Assembly: GCA_963649615.1 (NCBI GenBank)
Contig: CAVJIN010000006.1
Coordinates: 1-62,250 of the forward strand
Direction of reading: 5' to 3'
Source of the DNA: UBA9732 sp963649615
GTDB lineage: Bacteria; Spirochaetota; Spirochaetia; Sphaerochaetales; Sphaerochaetaceae
DNA length: 62,250 nt
Shown here: positions 50,912 through 58,519 of the stretch, piece after piece
How the letters are laid out: each line of letters starts with the position of its first letter
How positions within the stretch are numbered: position 1 is the stretch's first letter
Notes under the pieces: model-generated
Seen by the model: the letters and a program-made list of their open reading frames with translations, nothing else
The model's database searches: none
What the model was told of the DNA's origin: nothing
Made by a program: the position numbers and the translations under genes

Positions 50912-52429
50912 ATGAAAAAAGTTTTATTGGTATTGGTTGCTCTTCTATGCGTTTTTAGCGTTTGGGCTGGAGCAGTGAATTTTGTTCTTAATGTGAAGCC
51001 GTACTTCACATTTGATAATGCACCTGCAGGAATTGATGCAGACACTGGCTCTCTTAATTGGAAGAATAGCGTGGGTCTTGTTAATGCTGACTGGTGGGAA
51101 ACCAAGCAAGATTACTGGCTTAGAGCTTTTGAGAAGCCAGGATTTTTGGATATTGGAATGACCGTTGATACGGATAAGGTTGACATGGTCTTTATTCTGG
51201 ACATTAGACAGGACACCTTCCAGCACTTTAAGGATGATGGCAAGATTTTGACAAATATTCCTTTTGTTGGAGCTATGATTGACCTTAATTTCCCAAGAGT
51301 TGGATATGTAGATTATACCTCAACAGACCAAAGCATTTACCTTTCTGTTGGACGTAGACAAATCAAGTGGGGCCCATCTACTTATGATATGGCTCTTTCT
51401 GATTCTCAGCCTTTCTTGGATAATTTCTATGCTTCTTATAACACAGCTTTTGCAGGCGACTGGAAGTTTGAGTATTCCTTCATTGGAATTGCTTATAAGT
51501 ATTTCCTTAATTATGAAACAGATTTGGAAGATGGCCCACAAACGACCTTCTCTCATAGGTTCTCTTTCTCAAACAACAATTTAAGAATTGTAATAGCAGA
51601 GTTGAACAACGTTTATGGCAAAGAGCCAAGTCTTTTGGACTTCACTCCATTTGGTCTTTGGCACGATAACTACCAAGACAATTATTCCAATGTTATGTTA
51701 AACGTTGCACTTGAAGCTTCTATTGGGCCAGTTAGAGTCTTTGGAACCTTCACAATGGACGACTTTGACCTTCCACATGAACTTGGTAAAAATGGTTGGA
51801 GCGGAAAGCCTCAAGCAATGGGTTTCACCGCTGGTGTTGAATACCACATCCTTGACGGAGAAGAAGCTAAGTCTTCAAAGTTTGATTACAGTGACTACGC
51901 TATTGTGGAAGAGAATTTCAAGAAAACAGGTCTTAATGTTGGTTATGAGTTCTACTATTGTTCAACGTTCATGTACAACAGAGACAAGAATGCTGGAAAA
52001 TTCACAAGTCCTTATCAGTTTATTAGTTTAACGGGAGCAGGCTATTGTTTTGATCAGAATGCTTTCTATCTAGGTTTTAAGTACGGCCCAGACACTTTGG
52101 TTCACAGAGTCTATGTTGAATATGAAGCTTCTCCAATCAAGGCATGGGCATCTGCAGAGCTTATCAAGCGCGGTTCCTATACCATTGAAAGTAAGTATGG
52201 CGATAGTGATTACTACATAAGCCAAGGACTTCATACAATGAAATTGTCAGACCCAGTCACAACAACCTTAAAGCTTGAGCTTGGCGCTTCTTATAACATC
52301 CAGGCAGGACTTCAGGGCTTGGCAAAACTTGGTTATGCAAGAGATTTAACCCATAGTACACAAGCCTTTAGTGCAACAATTGGTGCTTCAGTCTCTGTAA
52401 TGGAAGTTGATTGGAAGAATCTCTTCTGA
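50912..52429 (+). CDS. Wzi-like outer-membrane beta-barrel protein, paralogue 3 (short form)
   Basis: A 505-residue exported protein with signal peptide MKKVLLVLVALLCVFSVWAG and GGGAG-type ribosome-binding site. It lacks the PWSE-type N-terminal domain of its neighbours. The barrel keeps the signature GRRQIKWGPSTYDMALSD, which is the closest in the set to the Wzi G-R-x-x-x-x-W-G-P pattern. Its end is VDWKNLF, a good Bam-type aromatic C-terminus. It lies 28 bp after paralogue 2, so the two are probably co-transcribed. Confidence 0.68.
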   Translation: MKKVLLVLVALLCVFSVWAGAVNFVLNVKPYFTFDNAPAGIDADTGSLNWKNSVGLVNADWWETKQDYWLRAFEKPGFLDIGMTVDTDKVDMVFILDIRQDTFQHFKDDGKILTNIPFVGAMIDLNFPRVGYVDYTSTDQSIYLSVGRRQIKWGPSTYDMALSDSQPFLDNFYASYNTAFAGDWKFEYSFIGIAYKYFLNYETDLEDGPQTTFSHRFSFSNNNLRIVIAELNNVYGKEPSLLDFTPFGLWHDNYQDNYSNVMLNVALEASIGPVRVFGTFTMDDFDLPHELGKNGWSGKPQAMGFTAGVEYHILDGEEAKSSKFDYSDYAIVEENFKKTGLNVGYEFYYCSTFMYNRDKNAGKFTSPYQFISLTGAGYCFDQNAFYLGFKYGPDTLVHRVYVEYEASPIKAWASAELIKRGSYTIESKYGDSDYYISQGLHTMKLSDPVTTTLKLELGASYNIQAGLQGLAKLGYARDLTHSTQAFSATIGASVSVMEVDWKNLF

Positions 52430-52443
52430 TATTTTTTAACACG

Positions 52444-54111
52444 ATGAAAAAGTTTTTATTTTCTTTATTGTTATTGATTGTAACAGTCTCCTGCTTGTTC
52501 TCATGGCAGGAGACTTATTCTGAGGAAAGCGTACAATTTCAGCAAATGAAAGCGTTTTCGCGTATTTTGGGAACTTCAATTCCTACGCCAACGGCACCCA
52601 TCACCGGTAGCCAAATGCTTCTCTTCTTGCAAAAACTTCCATCAGAAAAGTTAGATGAAGATGCGCGCCAGCAATTTAACGCACTGGTAGAGAGTCTCAC
52701 TGAACCCCAAGCTATACTTTCTTGGGAGCCCGATGTCTTTATGAACCTTGGCATTTCAGTGAATCCGCAAGTCTTTGCCCACGTAAACGACGAGACTCCA
52801 ATAGACGACTGGGTTTACCAATATAAGGATTGGTATCCAATTATAAACTCTGGGGCAGAATTCTGGTTTGGTAAGAATGTCTACGCAATGACGGATTTCA
52901 ACTTTACTCTTAGAAAGTTTAATTATAAATACGACAAATTCTTCTGGAATAGACTTAGTAGTATTGCAGAGTTTGAAATCTCATTTCCAAGCAAAGCCTA
53001 TACGTCAATTGGTACAGAGAGTCTAAATCTCATTGTAGGACGTGACAAACTTTCTGCAGGGAACGGGGTGACTGGGAATTTAATTCTGGGCAACAATCAT
53101 TGGTGGAAGGACTTTGTAAAACTAAGTATTGCAAAACTACCTTTTACTTATGATTTTTCAATTATCGCTTTTGATAAAAACTCAAATTACGCTAAAAATC
53201 CACTTGATTTAGAAACTTTTGATTTGAATTCGGAGCATAGAATTGTTGTAATTCATAGATTTTCAATGGCGCCTTGGAAGTGGTTTAATTTTTCCGTTAG
53301 CGAAGGATCTCTTCAATACGGAACAGATGTCTTGTCAGATTTGAGACTTCTTAACCCAATGTTGATGATTCATGGGACCAATGGTTATACTGTAGGAAAC
53401 CAGAATAATTTCTTTGGCTTTGAACTTCAAATTTTACCAATTGATGGCCTAGAATTAAACTTTGGCGTGATTTTTGACCAAATACAAGTACGAGCGGAGC
53501 TCGATGATGGAAAAGCAAAGGCTGATATGCCTCCAAACGCAAACGGTTTTATGGTCAATGCTTTGTATAGTTTTGCTTTGGACAAAGGTATTACAACAGT
53601 CTATGCGGAAGCTGTTTATACTTCGCCTTGTCTGTATTTAAAAAACAAAGTTGGGAGTTATGATTACTGGAATACTAACCTGATTGTTGGAAACAATCTT
53701 TGGGATAATGGGAACAGTGATCTATCATATCTTGGTTACAAATATGGTCCAGATACCATTGCTGTTGCTCTTGGTGGTAATTACAGCAGGCTGGACGGAT
53801 TTAAGTTTGGCTTTGATCTTCTCTTCAAAGCACATGGCGAACACGGCATAAAAATTAGAGAAAATCAGCATGATACTGTTGAATTGGGCCCAGAACATTT
53901 CTATGATGTTTCCCCCACTTATACTGAGGGAGTTACCTTGCCGGAATACAGGTTAGTAGTATCGGGATATATAGAGATGACTATCTTGAGTTGGATGGAT
54001 TTCTCTTGCAATGTGGCGTTCGTGCGAGATTGGAACCACAATAACGTGATTGGTTCAGATTACTATGACGTGCAAATGGCTGTAGGGTTTAAGCTTCACA
54101 CTCCGCAGTAA
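52444..54111 (+). CDS. Wzi-like outer-membrane beta-barrel protein, paralogue 4
   Basis: A 555-residue exported protein. Start chosen at ATG 52444, 14 bp after the preceding stop, because it begins a signal peptide (MKKFLFSLLLLIVTVSCLFS); a TTG at 52411 would overlap the upstream gene. N-terminal domain ITGSQMLLFLQKLPSEKLDEDA, then barrel signature GRDKLSAGNGVTGNLILGNN and IDGLELNFGVIFDQIQVRAE correspond to paralogues 1 and 2. A Val-Ser-Cys before the cut site could also act as a lipobox. It ends 11 bp from the convergent repressor gene without a visible terminator. Confidence 0.68.
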   Translation: MKKFLFSLLLLIVTVSCLFSWQETYSEESVQFQQMKAFSRILGTSIPTPTAPITGSQMLLFLQKLPSEKLDEDARQQFNALVESLTEPQAILSWEPDVFMNLGISVNPQVFAHVNDETPIDDWVYQYKDWYPIINSGAEFWFGKNVYAMTDFNFTLRKFNYKYDKFFWNRLSSIAEFEISFPSKAYTSIGTESLNLIVGRDKLSAGNGVTGNLILGNNHWWKDFVKLSIAKLPFTYDFSIIAFDKNSNYAKNPLDLETFDLNSEHRIVVIHRFSMAPWKWFNFSVSEGSLQYGTDVLSDLRLLNPMLMIHGTNGYTVGNQNNFFGFELQILPIDGLELNFGVIFDQIQVRAELDDGKAKADMPPNANGFMVNALYSFALDKGITTVYAEAVYTSPCLYLKNKVGSYDYWNTNLIVGNNLWDNGNSDLSYLGYKYGPDTIAVALGGNYSRLDGFKFGFDLLFKAHGEHGIKIRENQHDTVELGPEHFYDVSPTYTEGVTLPEYRLVVSGYIEMTILSWMDFSCNVAFVRDWNHNNVIGSDYYDVQMAVGFKLHTPQ

Positions 54112-54122
54112 GGAACTTAAAA

Positions 54123-54512
54123 TTACTCGTAAATTTTCTCGTCTGCTGGGATGTCTAAATGCTTACAAATAGCGTTGAAGGTTTCCTTGCTTATGTCGTG
54201 TTCTACGTTGCAGGCGTCTTCCAGTGCAGTTTCCTTGGAGACTCCAATGCTCATGAAGAATTTTGTGAGGACTTTGTGTCTGGTGTAGACGCGTGTTGCA
54301 ATTTCAAGGCCTTTTTCTGTGAGAGTGATGAGCCCGTCTGAGTCCATTGTGATGTAGCCATTTTCTCTTAGACGTCTTGTTGCATAGCTGACGCTTGGTT
54401 TTGTGACTCCTAGTAATGTGGCAATATCAATTGAACGTATATATCCATGCTCTTCTTTCATCATGAGCATTGCTTCAAGATAATCCTCGGAAGCCTTTCT
54501 AATTTTCATCAT
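54123..54512 (-). CDS. DtxR/MntR family metal-dependent repressor
   Basis: A 129-residue regulator. The N-terminal winged helix is ASEDYLEAMLMM to TKPSVSYATRRLRENGYI. The dimerisation/metal part has RHKVLTKFFMSIGVSKETALEDACNVEHDIS, with Glu, Cys, Glu and His of the DtxR metal site (C-x-x-E-H). There is no SH3 domain, as in MntR/TroR. It is divergent from the feo operon across 190 bp that contain two dyads, so it probably senses Fe2+ or Mn2+ and represses feo and itself. Confidence 0.92.
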   Translation of the reverse strand: MMKIRKASEDYLEAMLMMKEEHGYIRSIDIATLLGVTKPSVSYATRRLRENGYITMDSDGLITLTEKGLEIATRVYTRHKVLTKFFMSIGVSKETALEDACNVEHDISKETFNAICKHLDIPADEKIYE

Positions 54513-54530
54513 GGCTTTTGTCTCCCATGG

Positions 54531-54553
54531 GGATTTACAAATGTTGTAAATCC
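54531..54553. promoter_or_regulatory. Perfect 10-bp palindrome, candidate repressor operator
   Basis: GGATTTACAA-ATG-TTGTAAATCC, a perfect inverted repeat with a 3-bp centre, begins 18 bp before the repressor start codon. Size and position suit autoregulation by the DtxR-type dimer. Confidence 0.6.
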
Positions 54554-54609
54554 TTCTGATTATAAAAATCGCTCATTTCAGAAAAAAAATCAATTGTTTG
54601 GCTAACATC

Positions 54610-54638
54610 TTGACGTTATTAGTTAGAGTTATTAAACT
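54610..54638 (+). promoter_or_regulatory. Predicted promoter of the feo operon
   Basis: TTGACG (54610-54615), 17 nt, TAAACT (54633-54638); start near 54645. The dyad at 54656 lies just downstream of the start. Confidence 0.6.
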
Positions 54639-54655
54639 TGCCGGTGTTCGTGAAG

Positions 54656-54671
54656 GTTAGTTTAATCTAAC
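54656..54671. promoter_or_regulatory. GTTAG-N6-CTAAC dyad, candidate feo operator
   Basis: GTTAG and CTAAC arms around TTTAAT resemble the general TTAG...CTAA form of DtxR/IdeR-type boxes. It lies at about +11 to +26 of the predicted feo transcript, where a bound repressor would block transcription. Confidence 0.45.
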
Positions 54672-54701
54672 TCTTTCATGAGAACGTTAGGAGAAGCAAA
54701 A

Positions 54702-54914
54702 ATGATGCCACTTACATTAGCCAATGCTGGAGAAGAAAACATAATTCTTAAGGTTGGGGGAAATAATGAAGTTAAAAGGCACCTTGAGGACTTAGGATTT
54801 GTGGCAGGAGCAAATGTTTCTGTTGTGTCCTCATTGAGCGGAAATTTGATTGTTAACGTTAAAGATTCTCGCGTTGCCATAAGTAAAGAAATGGCAGGAA
54901 AGATAATGGTTTGA
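54702..54914 (+). CDS. feoA: FeoA family protein, first copy
   Basis: A 70-residue SH3-like protein. ATG 54702 is preferred over 54678 because AGGAGA lies 7 nt before it. The core NNEVKRHLEDLGFVAGANVSV matches the FeoA pattern (R-x-x-L-x-x-L-G-F/M-x-x-G). FeoA proteins support FeoB in ferrous iron uptake at the inner membrane face. It is followed after 63 bp by a second, different FeoA. Confidence 0.9.
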   Translation: MMPLTLANAGEENIILKVGGNNEVKRHLEDLGFVAGANVSVVSSLSGNLIVNVKDSRVAISKEMAGKIMV

Positions 54915-54977
54915 GCCTATAGTCCAAAGATTTGGGTATTAAAAAAAGAAATAAAAGCTATAAGGAGCATTATTAAT

Positions 54978-55199
54978 ATGAAGACACTGAAAGAAGCTAG
55001 AATTGGCGATACGGTTAAGGTCGTCAAACTCCATGGTGAAGGCGCTGTCAAAAAGAGAATTATGGACATGGGAATCACTCGTGGAGTTGAGATTTATGTT
55101 AGAAAAGTTGCCCCTCTTGGAGATCCAATTGAGGTTACTGTAAGAGGTTATGAGCTTTCATTGCGCAAAGAAGACGCAACAATGATTGAGATTGAGTAG
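54978..55199 (+). CDS. feoA: FeoA family protein, second copy
   Basis: A 73-residue SH3-like protein: KTLKEARIGDTVKVVKLHGE at the start, KKRIMDMGITRGVEIYVRKV in the middle, and PIEVTVRGYELSLRKEDA at the end. These are textbook FeoA features. AAGGAG precedes it. It lies 25 bp before feoB. Confidence 0.95.
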   Translation: MKTLKEARIGDTVKVVKLHGEGAVKKRIMDMGITRGVEIYVRKVAPLGDPIEVTVRGYELSLRKEDATMIEIE

Positions 55200-55224
55200 G
55201 GAATTAAATCTAATTGGAGAAAAT

Positions 55225-57729
55225 ATGTCAGAAATTAGAATTGCTTTAGCAGGAAACCCAAACAGTGGAAAAACTACATTGTTTAACAGTTTGACTGGTT
55301 CCAATCAATTTGTTGGAAACTGGCCAGGGGTTACAGTTGAGAAGAAGGAAGGAAAGCTTAAGAAGCATGACGGAGTAGTCATCACAGACCTTCCTGGTAT
55401 TTATTCACTCTCTCCATATACGTTGGAAGAAGTTGTTGCAAGAAACTATCTAATTGAAGAGCGCCCGGATGCAATCCTCAATATTGTAGATGGTACAAAC
55501 CTTGAGAGAAACCTTTATCTTACAACCCAGCTTACAGAACTTGGAATTCCAGTAGTTGTAGCTATCAACATGATGGACGTAGTAAGGAAGAATGGGGATA
55601 AGATTAATATTCCTGAACTTTCAAGAGAACTTGGATGTAAGGTTGTTGAGATATCGGCACTCAAGGAAGAAGGTGTTATGGCTGCTGCAGAAGAGGCAAT
55701 TAAGGCAGCTAAGGGAACAAAGACAATTCCAATGCACACATTCTCTGGTGTTGTAGAGCACGCTTTGGCCCACATTGAGGAGGCAGCACTTCACGATATG
55801 CCACAGGAACAGCAGCGCTGGTATTGCATCAAGATTTTTGAAAGAGATTCAAAGGTTCTTGAGAAGCTTAACATCAAGCCTGAAATATTGGCCCACATAG
55901 AGGATGACATCAAGGCAGCTGAAAAAGAGCTTGACGACGACGCAGAGAGCATCATTACTAACGAGAGATATGTTTATATTGCTTCTCTCATGAAAGGATG
56001 CTACAAGAAAAAGAATCTTGGAAAGGAATCTACGTCCGACAAGATTGACCGTGTTGTCACAAACCGATGGTTAGGACTCCCCATTTTTGCTGCTGTTATG
56101 TTCTTGGTTTACTACATTGCAATGGTAACCGTTGGTGCTGCGGCAACTGACTGGGCAAACGATGGCCTATTTGGCGATGGATGGCATCTTTTTGGCATTG
56201 GATCTAAGCAATACGAAGCTGCTGCAGAAGAGTATGGAGATACAGATCAGATTCTTTCTGCTTTCAATGATGAATATGGTTCAGATGAAATTGCTTCTGC
56301 TATTGACCTTGAATCTGAAGACTATTCAGAAGAAGCAGCAAGGACAGCTTTGGAGACTTTGGTAAAGAGCACACCTGCAAACGCTTCTGTAACATACGAA
56401 GTTGAAGATGAAGAAACTTTGGCTGTTGAAAAGTTCCCAGACACGAAAAAAGAGGATCTTGTTTCAGCTGTTGAGCAGTATCTTAATACAGAATACAAAG
56501 AAAGTTATGGCGCCCCAGATACATCTACTTATGGAGTATGGGTTCCTGGCATTCCAGTTCTTGTTTCCTCTGGGCTTGAAGCTGTTGGTGCAGCAGATTG
56601 GCTTTCTGGTCTTATCAATGATGGTATTGTTGCCGGTGTTGGTGCTGTTCTTGGCTTTGTTCCACAGATGCTTGTTTTGTTCCTCTTGCTTGCTTTCCTT
56701 GAAGCTTGCGGATACATGGCAAGAATTGCATTTGTTCTTGATAGAATCTTTAGAAAGTTTGGTCTTTCTGGAAAGTCCTTCATTCCAATGCTTGTTGGTG
56801 TTGGTTGTGGTGTTCCTGGTATTATGGCATCCAGAACAATTGAGAACGAAAGAGATAGAAGAATGACAATTATGACAACCACATTTATTCCATGTGGGGC
56901 AAAGGTTCCTTTCATTGCCATGATTGCTGGTGCTATCTTTGGCGGATCTGCAATTGTTGCAACAAGTGCATATTTCATTGGTATGGCTGCAATTATTGTC
57001 TCTGGTATCATGCTTAAGAAGACAAAGATGTTTGCTGGCGACCCAGCTCCATTTGTTATGGAACTTCCTGCCTACCACTGGCCAACACTTAAGAACGTGC
57101 TTCGTTCAATGTGGGAAAGAGGCTGGTCTTTCATTAAGAAAGCTGGAACAATCATTCTTCTTTCAACAATTCTTGTTTGGTTCACAACATATTTTGGTGT
57201 TGTTGATGGCTCTTTCAGAATGCTTTCTGAAGAAGAGATTGACTATTCAATCCTTGCCTTCATTGGCAACTTGATTGCTTGGATTTTCAAACCACTTGGA
57301 TGGGGGACATGGCAGGCAGCAGTTGCTTCTATTACTGGTCTTGTTGCTAAGGAGAACATTGTTGGTACAATGGGTATTCTTTATGGCGCATCTGGTGATG
57401 TTTATGAAACTCTTGCTTCTGTATTCAACGGTGTTACAGGTTATTCCTTCTTGGTTTTCAATCTTCTCTGTGCTCCTTGCTTTGCTGCTATTGGTGCTAT
57501 AAAGAGAGAGATGAATAATAAGAAGTGGACATGGTTTGCAATTGGTTATCAGTGTGGTTTTGCTTATGTGATTGCATTCATGATTAACCAGTTTGGTAGC
57601 TTGTTTATGGGTTGTGGAAATGTCTTTGGTGTGATTGTTGCCCTAGCCCTTCTTGTTTACATGATCTACATGTTGGTTAGACCTTATAAGGAAGCTACAA
57701 CACTTACAAAGAATGTTAAGGTTAACTAA
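55225..57729 (+). CDS. feoB: Ferrous iron transport protein B with extra extracytoplasmic loop
   Basis: An 834-residue Fe2+ transporter. Start ATG 55225 follows GGAGA and gives the usual short MSEIRIALAGNPNSGKTT opening with G1. G3 is DLPGIYSLSPYT, G4 is AINMMD, then the helical GDI-like domain. After the first membrane helix (about residues 285-305) comes an acidic insert of about 130 residues rich in Glu, Asp, Ser and Tyr (residues about 310-440), before GIPVLVSSGLEA. The Gate motifs VGVGCGVPGIMASRTIEN and FIPCGAKVPFIA carry the expected cysteines. The insert should face the periplasm. Confidence 0.96.
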   Translation: MSEIRIALAGNPNSGKTTLFNSLTGSNQFVGNWPGVTVEKKEGKLKKHDGVVITDLPGIYSLSPYTLEEVVARNYLIEERPDAILNIVDGTNLERNLYLTTQLTELGIPVVVAINMMDVVRKNGDKINIPELSRELGCKVVEISALKEEGVMAAAEEAIKAAKGTKTIPMHTFSGVVEHALAHIEEAALHDMPQEQQRWYCIKIFERDSKVLEKLNIKPEILAHIEDDIKAAEKELDDDAESIITNERYVYIASLMKGCYKKKNLGKESTSDKIDRVVTNRWLGLPIFAAVMFLVYYIAMVTVGAAATDWANDGLFGDGWHLFGIGSKQYEAAAEEYGDTDQILSAFNDEYGSDEIASAIDLESEDYSEEAARTALETLVKSTPANASVTYEVEDEETLAVEKFPDTKKEDLVSAVEQYLNTEYKESYGAPDTSTYGVWVPGIPVLVSSGLEAVGAADWLSGLINDGIVAGVGAVLGFVPQMLVLFLLLAFLEACGYMARIAFVLDRIFRKFGLSGKSFIPMLVGVGCGVPGIMASRTIENERDRRMTIMTTTFIPCGAKVPFIAMIAGAIFGGSAIVATSAYFIGMAAIIVSGIMLKKTKMFAGDPAPFVMELPAYHWPTLKNVLRSMWERGWSFIKKAGTIILLSTILVWFTTYFGVVDGSFRMLSEEEIDYSILAFIGNLIAWIFKPLGWGTWQAAVASITGLVAKENIVGTMGILYGASGDVYETLASVFNGVTGYSFLVFNLLCAPCFAAIGAIKREMNNKKWTWFAIGYQCGFAYVIAFMINQFGSLFMGCGNVFGVIVALALLVYMIYMLVRPYKEATTLTKNVKVN

Positions 57730-57731
57730 AA

Positions 57732-57893
57732 ATGGGTACTATTCTTGTTATTCTTGTTCTGCTAGTCATAGTGGCTTTGGCGATATTCTCTATTGTTAAA
57801 GATAAGAAGAACGGGAAATCTACTTGTGGCAATAATTGTTGCAAGTGCCCTATGAGTGGACAATGTCACAATTATAACAAAAATAAAAAGTAA
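57732..57893 (+). CDS. FeoB-associated Cys-rich membrane protein
   Basis: A 53-residue protein starting 2 bp after the feoB stop. One membrane helix (about residues 3-22) is followed by a basic stretch and a cysteine cluster C-x4-C-C-x-C-P-x4-C near residues 32-45. This is the pattern of the small FeoB-associated Cys-rich family often found after feoB; FeoC is the Gammaproteobacterial counterpart by position, not by homology. It may bind iron or an Fe-S cluster at the transporter. Confidence 0.85.
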   Translation: MGTILVILVLLVIVALAIFSIVKDKKNGKSTCGNNCCKCPMSGQCHNYNKNKK

Positions 57894-57918
57894 TTCAGCT
57901 AACTGAAGTTAATTTAGA

Positions 57919-57950
57919 GGCTTGTGGGCTTTTAGCCTACAAGCCTTTTA
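57919..57950 (+). terminator. Intrinsic terminator of the feo operon
   Basis: GGCTTGTGGGCT and AGCCTACAAGCC form a 12-bp stem (one G-T pair) with a TTT loop, followed by TTTTA. Confidence 0.85.
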
Positions 57951-57959
57951 TGTTATATT
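57951..57959 (+). promoter_or_regulatory. Predicted extended -10 promoter of the hyd operon
   Basis: TGT followed by TATATT (57954-57959), directly after the feo terminator. The leader of about 68 nt has AAGGAG before ATG 58034. The -35 region is poor. Confidence 0.4.
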
Positions 57960-58033
57960 GGTCCGGAGGTCCCTCTGTGGTGTAATTTTTCAAAAACCGC
58001 TAGATAAACCTTCTTCCAATCAAGGAGATTTCT

Positions 58034-58519
58034 ATGGCTCATTCTTTTGATTATTCTGTGATTGAAGATATTTTAGCCAAGTGTGGTGCAAAGCAGTCTT
58101 CAATTATTGCAATTTTGCAGGCAGTTCAAGAACACTATCATTATTTGCCTAGTGAGATTTTTCCTTATGTTGCTGAAAAGCTCAACATGAGTGAGGCTCG
58201 TATTTATAGTGTCGCTACGTTCTATGAAAACTTTTCTCTAGAAAAGAAGGGAAAGTATGTTATTAAGTTCTGCGATGGTACAGCTTGCCATGTTAGGGGT
58301 TCTGTTCCAATTTTGGACAAGGTGAGAGCAGAACTAGGTCTTTCTACAAAGAAGAAAACTACGGATGATCAGCTTTTTACTGTTGAAACAGTTTCTTGTT
58401 TGGGGGCTTGTGGTCTTGCTCCTGTTATGACTGTAAATGAGGAAGTTCATCCTTCAATGACTCCAGAAAAAGCAATGGAAGTCATCAATGACCTTAAACA
58501 GAAGGAGGCTTCAAAATGA
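58034..58519 (+). CDS. hydC: Hydrogenase subunit HydC, NuoE-like [2Fe-2S] protein
   Basis: A 161-residue thioredoxin-like ferredoxin subunit. The four cluster cysteines occur as CDGTACHVRGS (C-x4-C) near residue 80 and CLGACGLAP (C-x3-C) near 122. N-terminal helices (ILQAVQEHYHYLPSE, RIYSVATFYENF) match NuoE/HndA. It carries electrons in the NADH-linked hydrogenase with HydB and HydA. It overlaps hydB by 4 bp. Confidence 0.94.
   Translation: MAHSFDYSVIEDILAKCGAKQSSIIAILQAVQEHYHYLPSEIFPYVAEKLNMSEARIYSVATFYENFSLEKKGKYVIKFCDGTACHVRGSVPILDKVRAELGLSTKKKTTDDQLFTVETVSCLGACGLAPVMTVNEEVHPSMTPEKAMEVINDLKQKEASK

Noticed and set aside
56464..57078. Cys/His/Asn-rich minus-strand frame opposite feoB
   Set aside because: It looks metal-binding at first sight, but the composition follows from the complement of feoB codons and there is no start signal.
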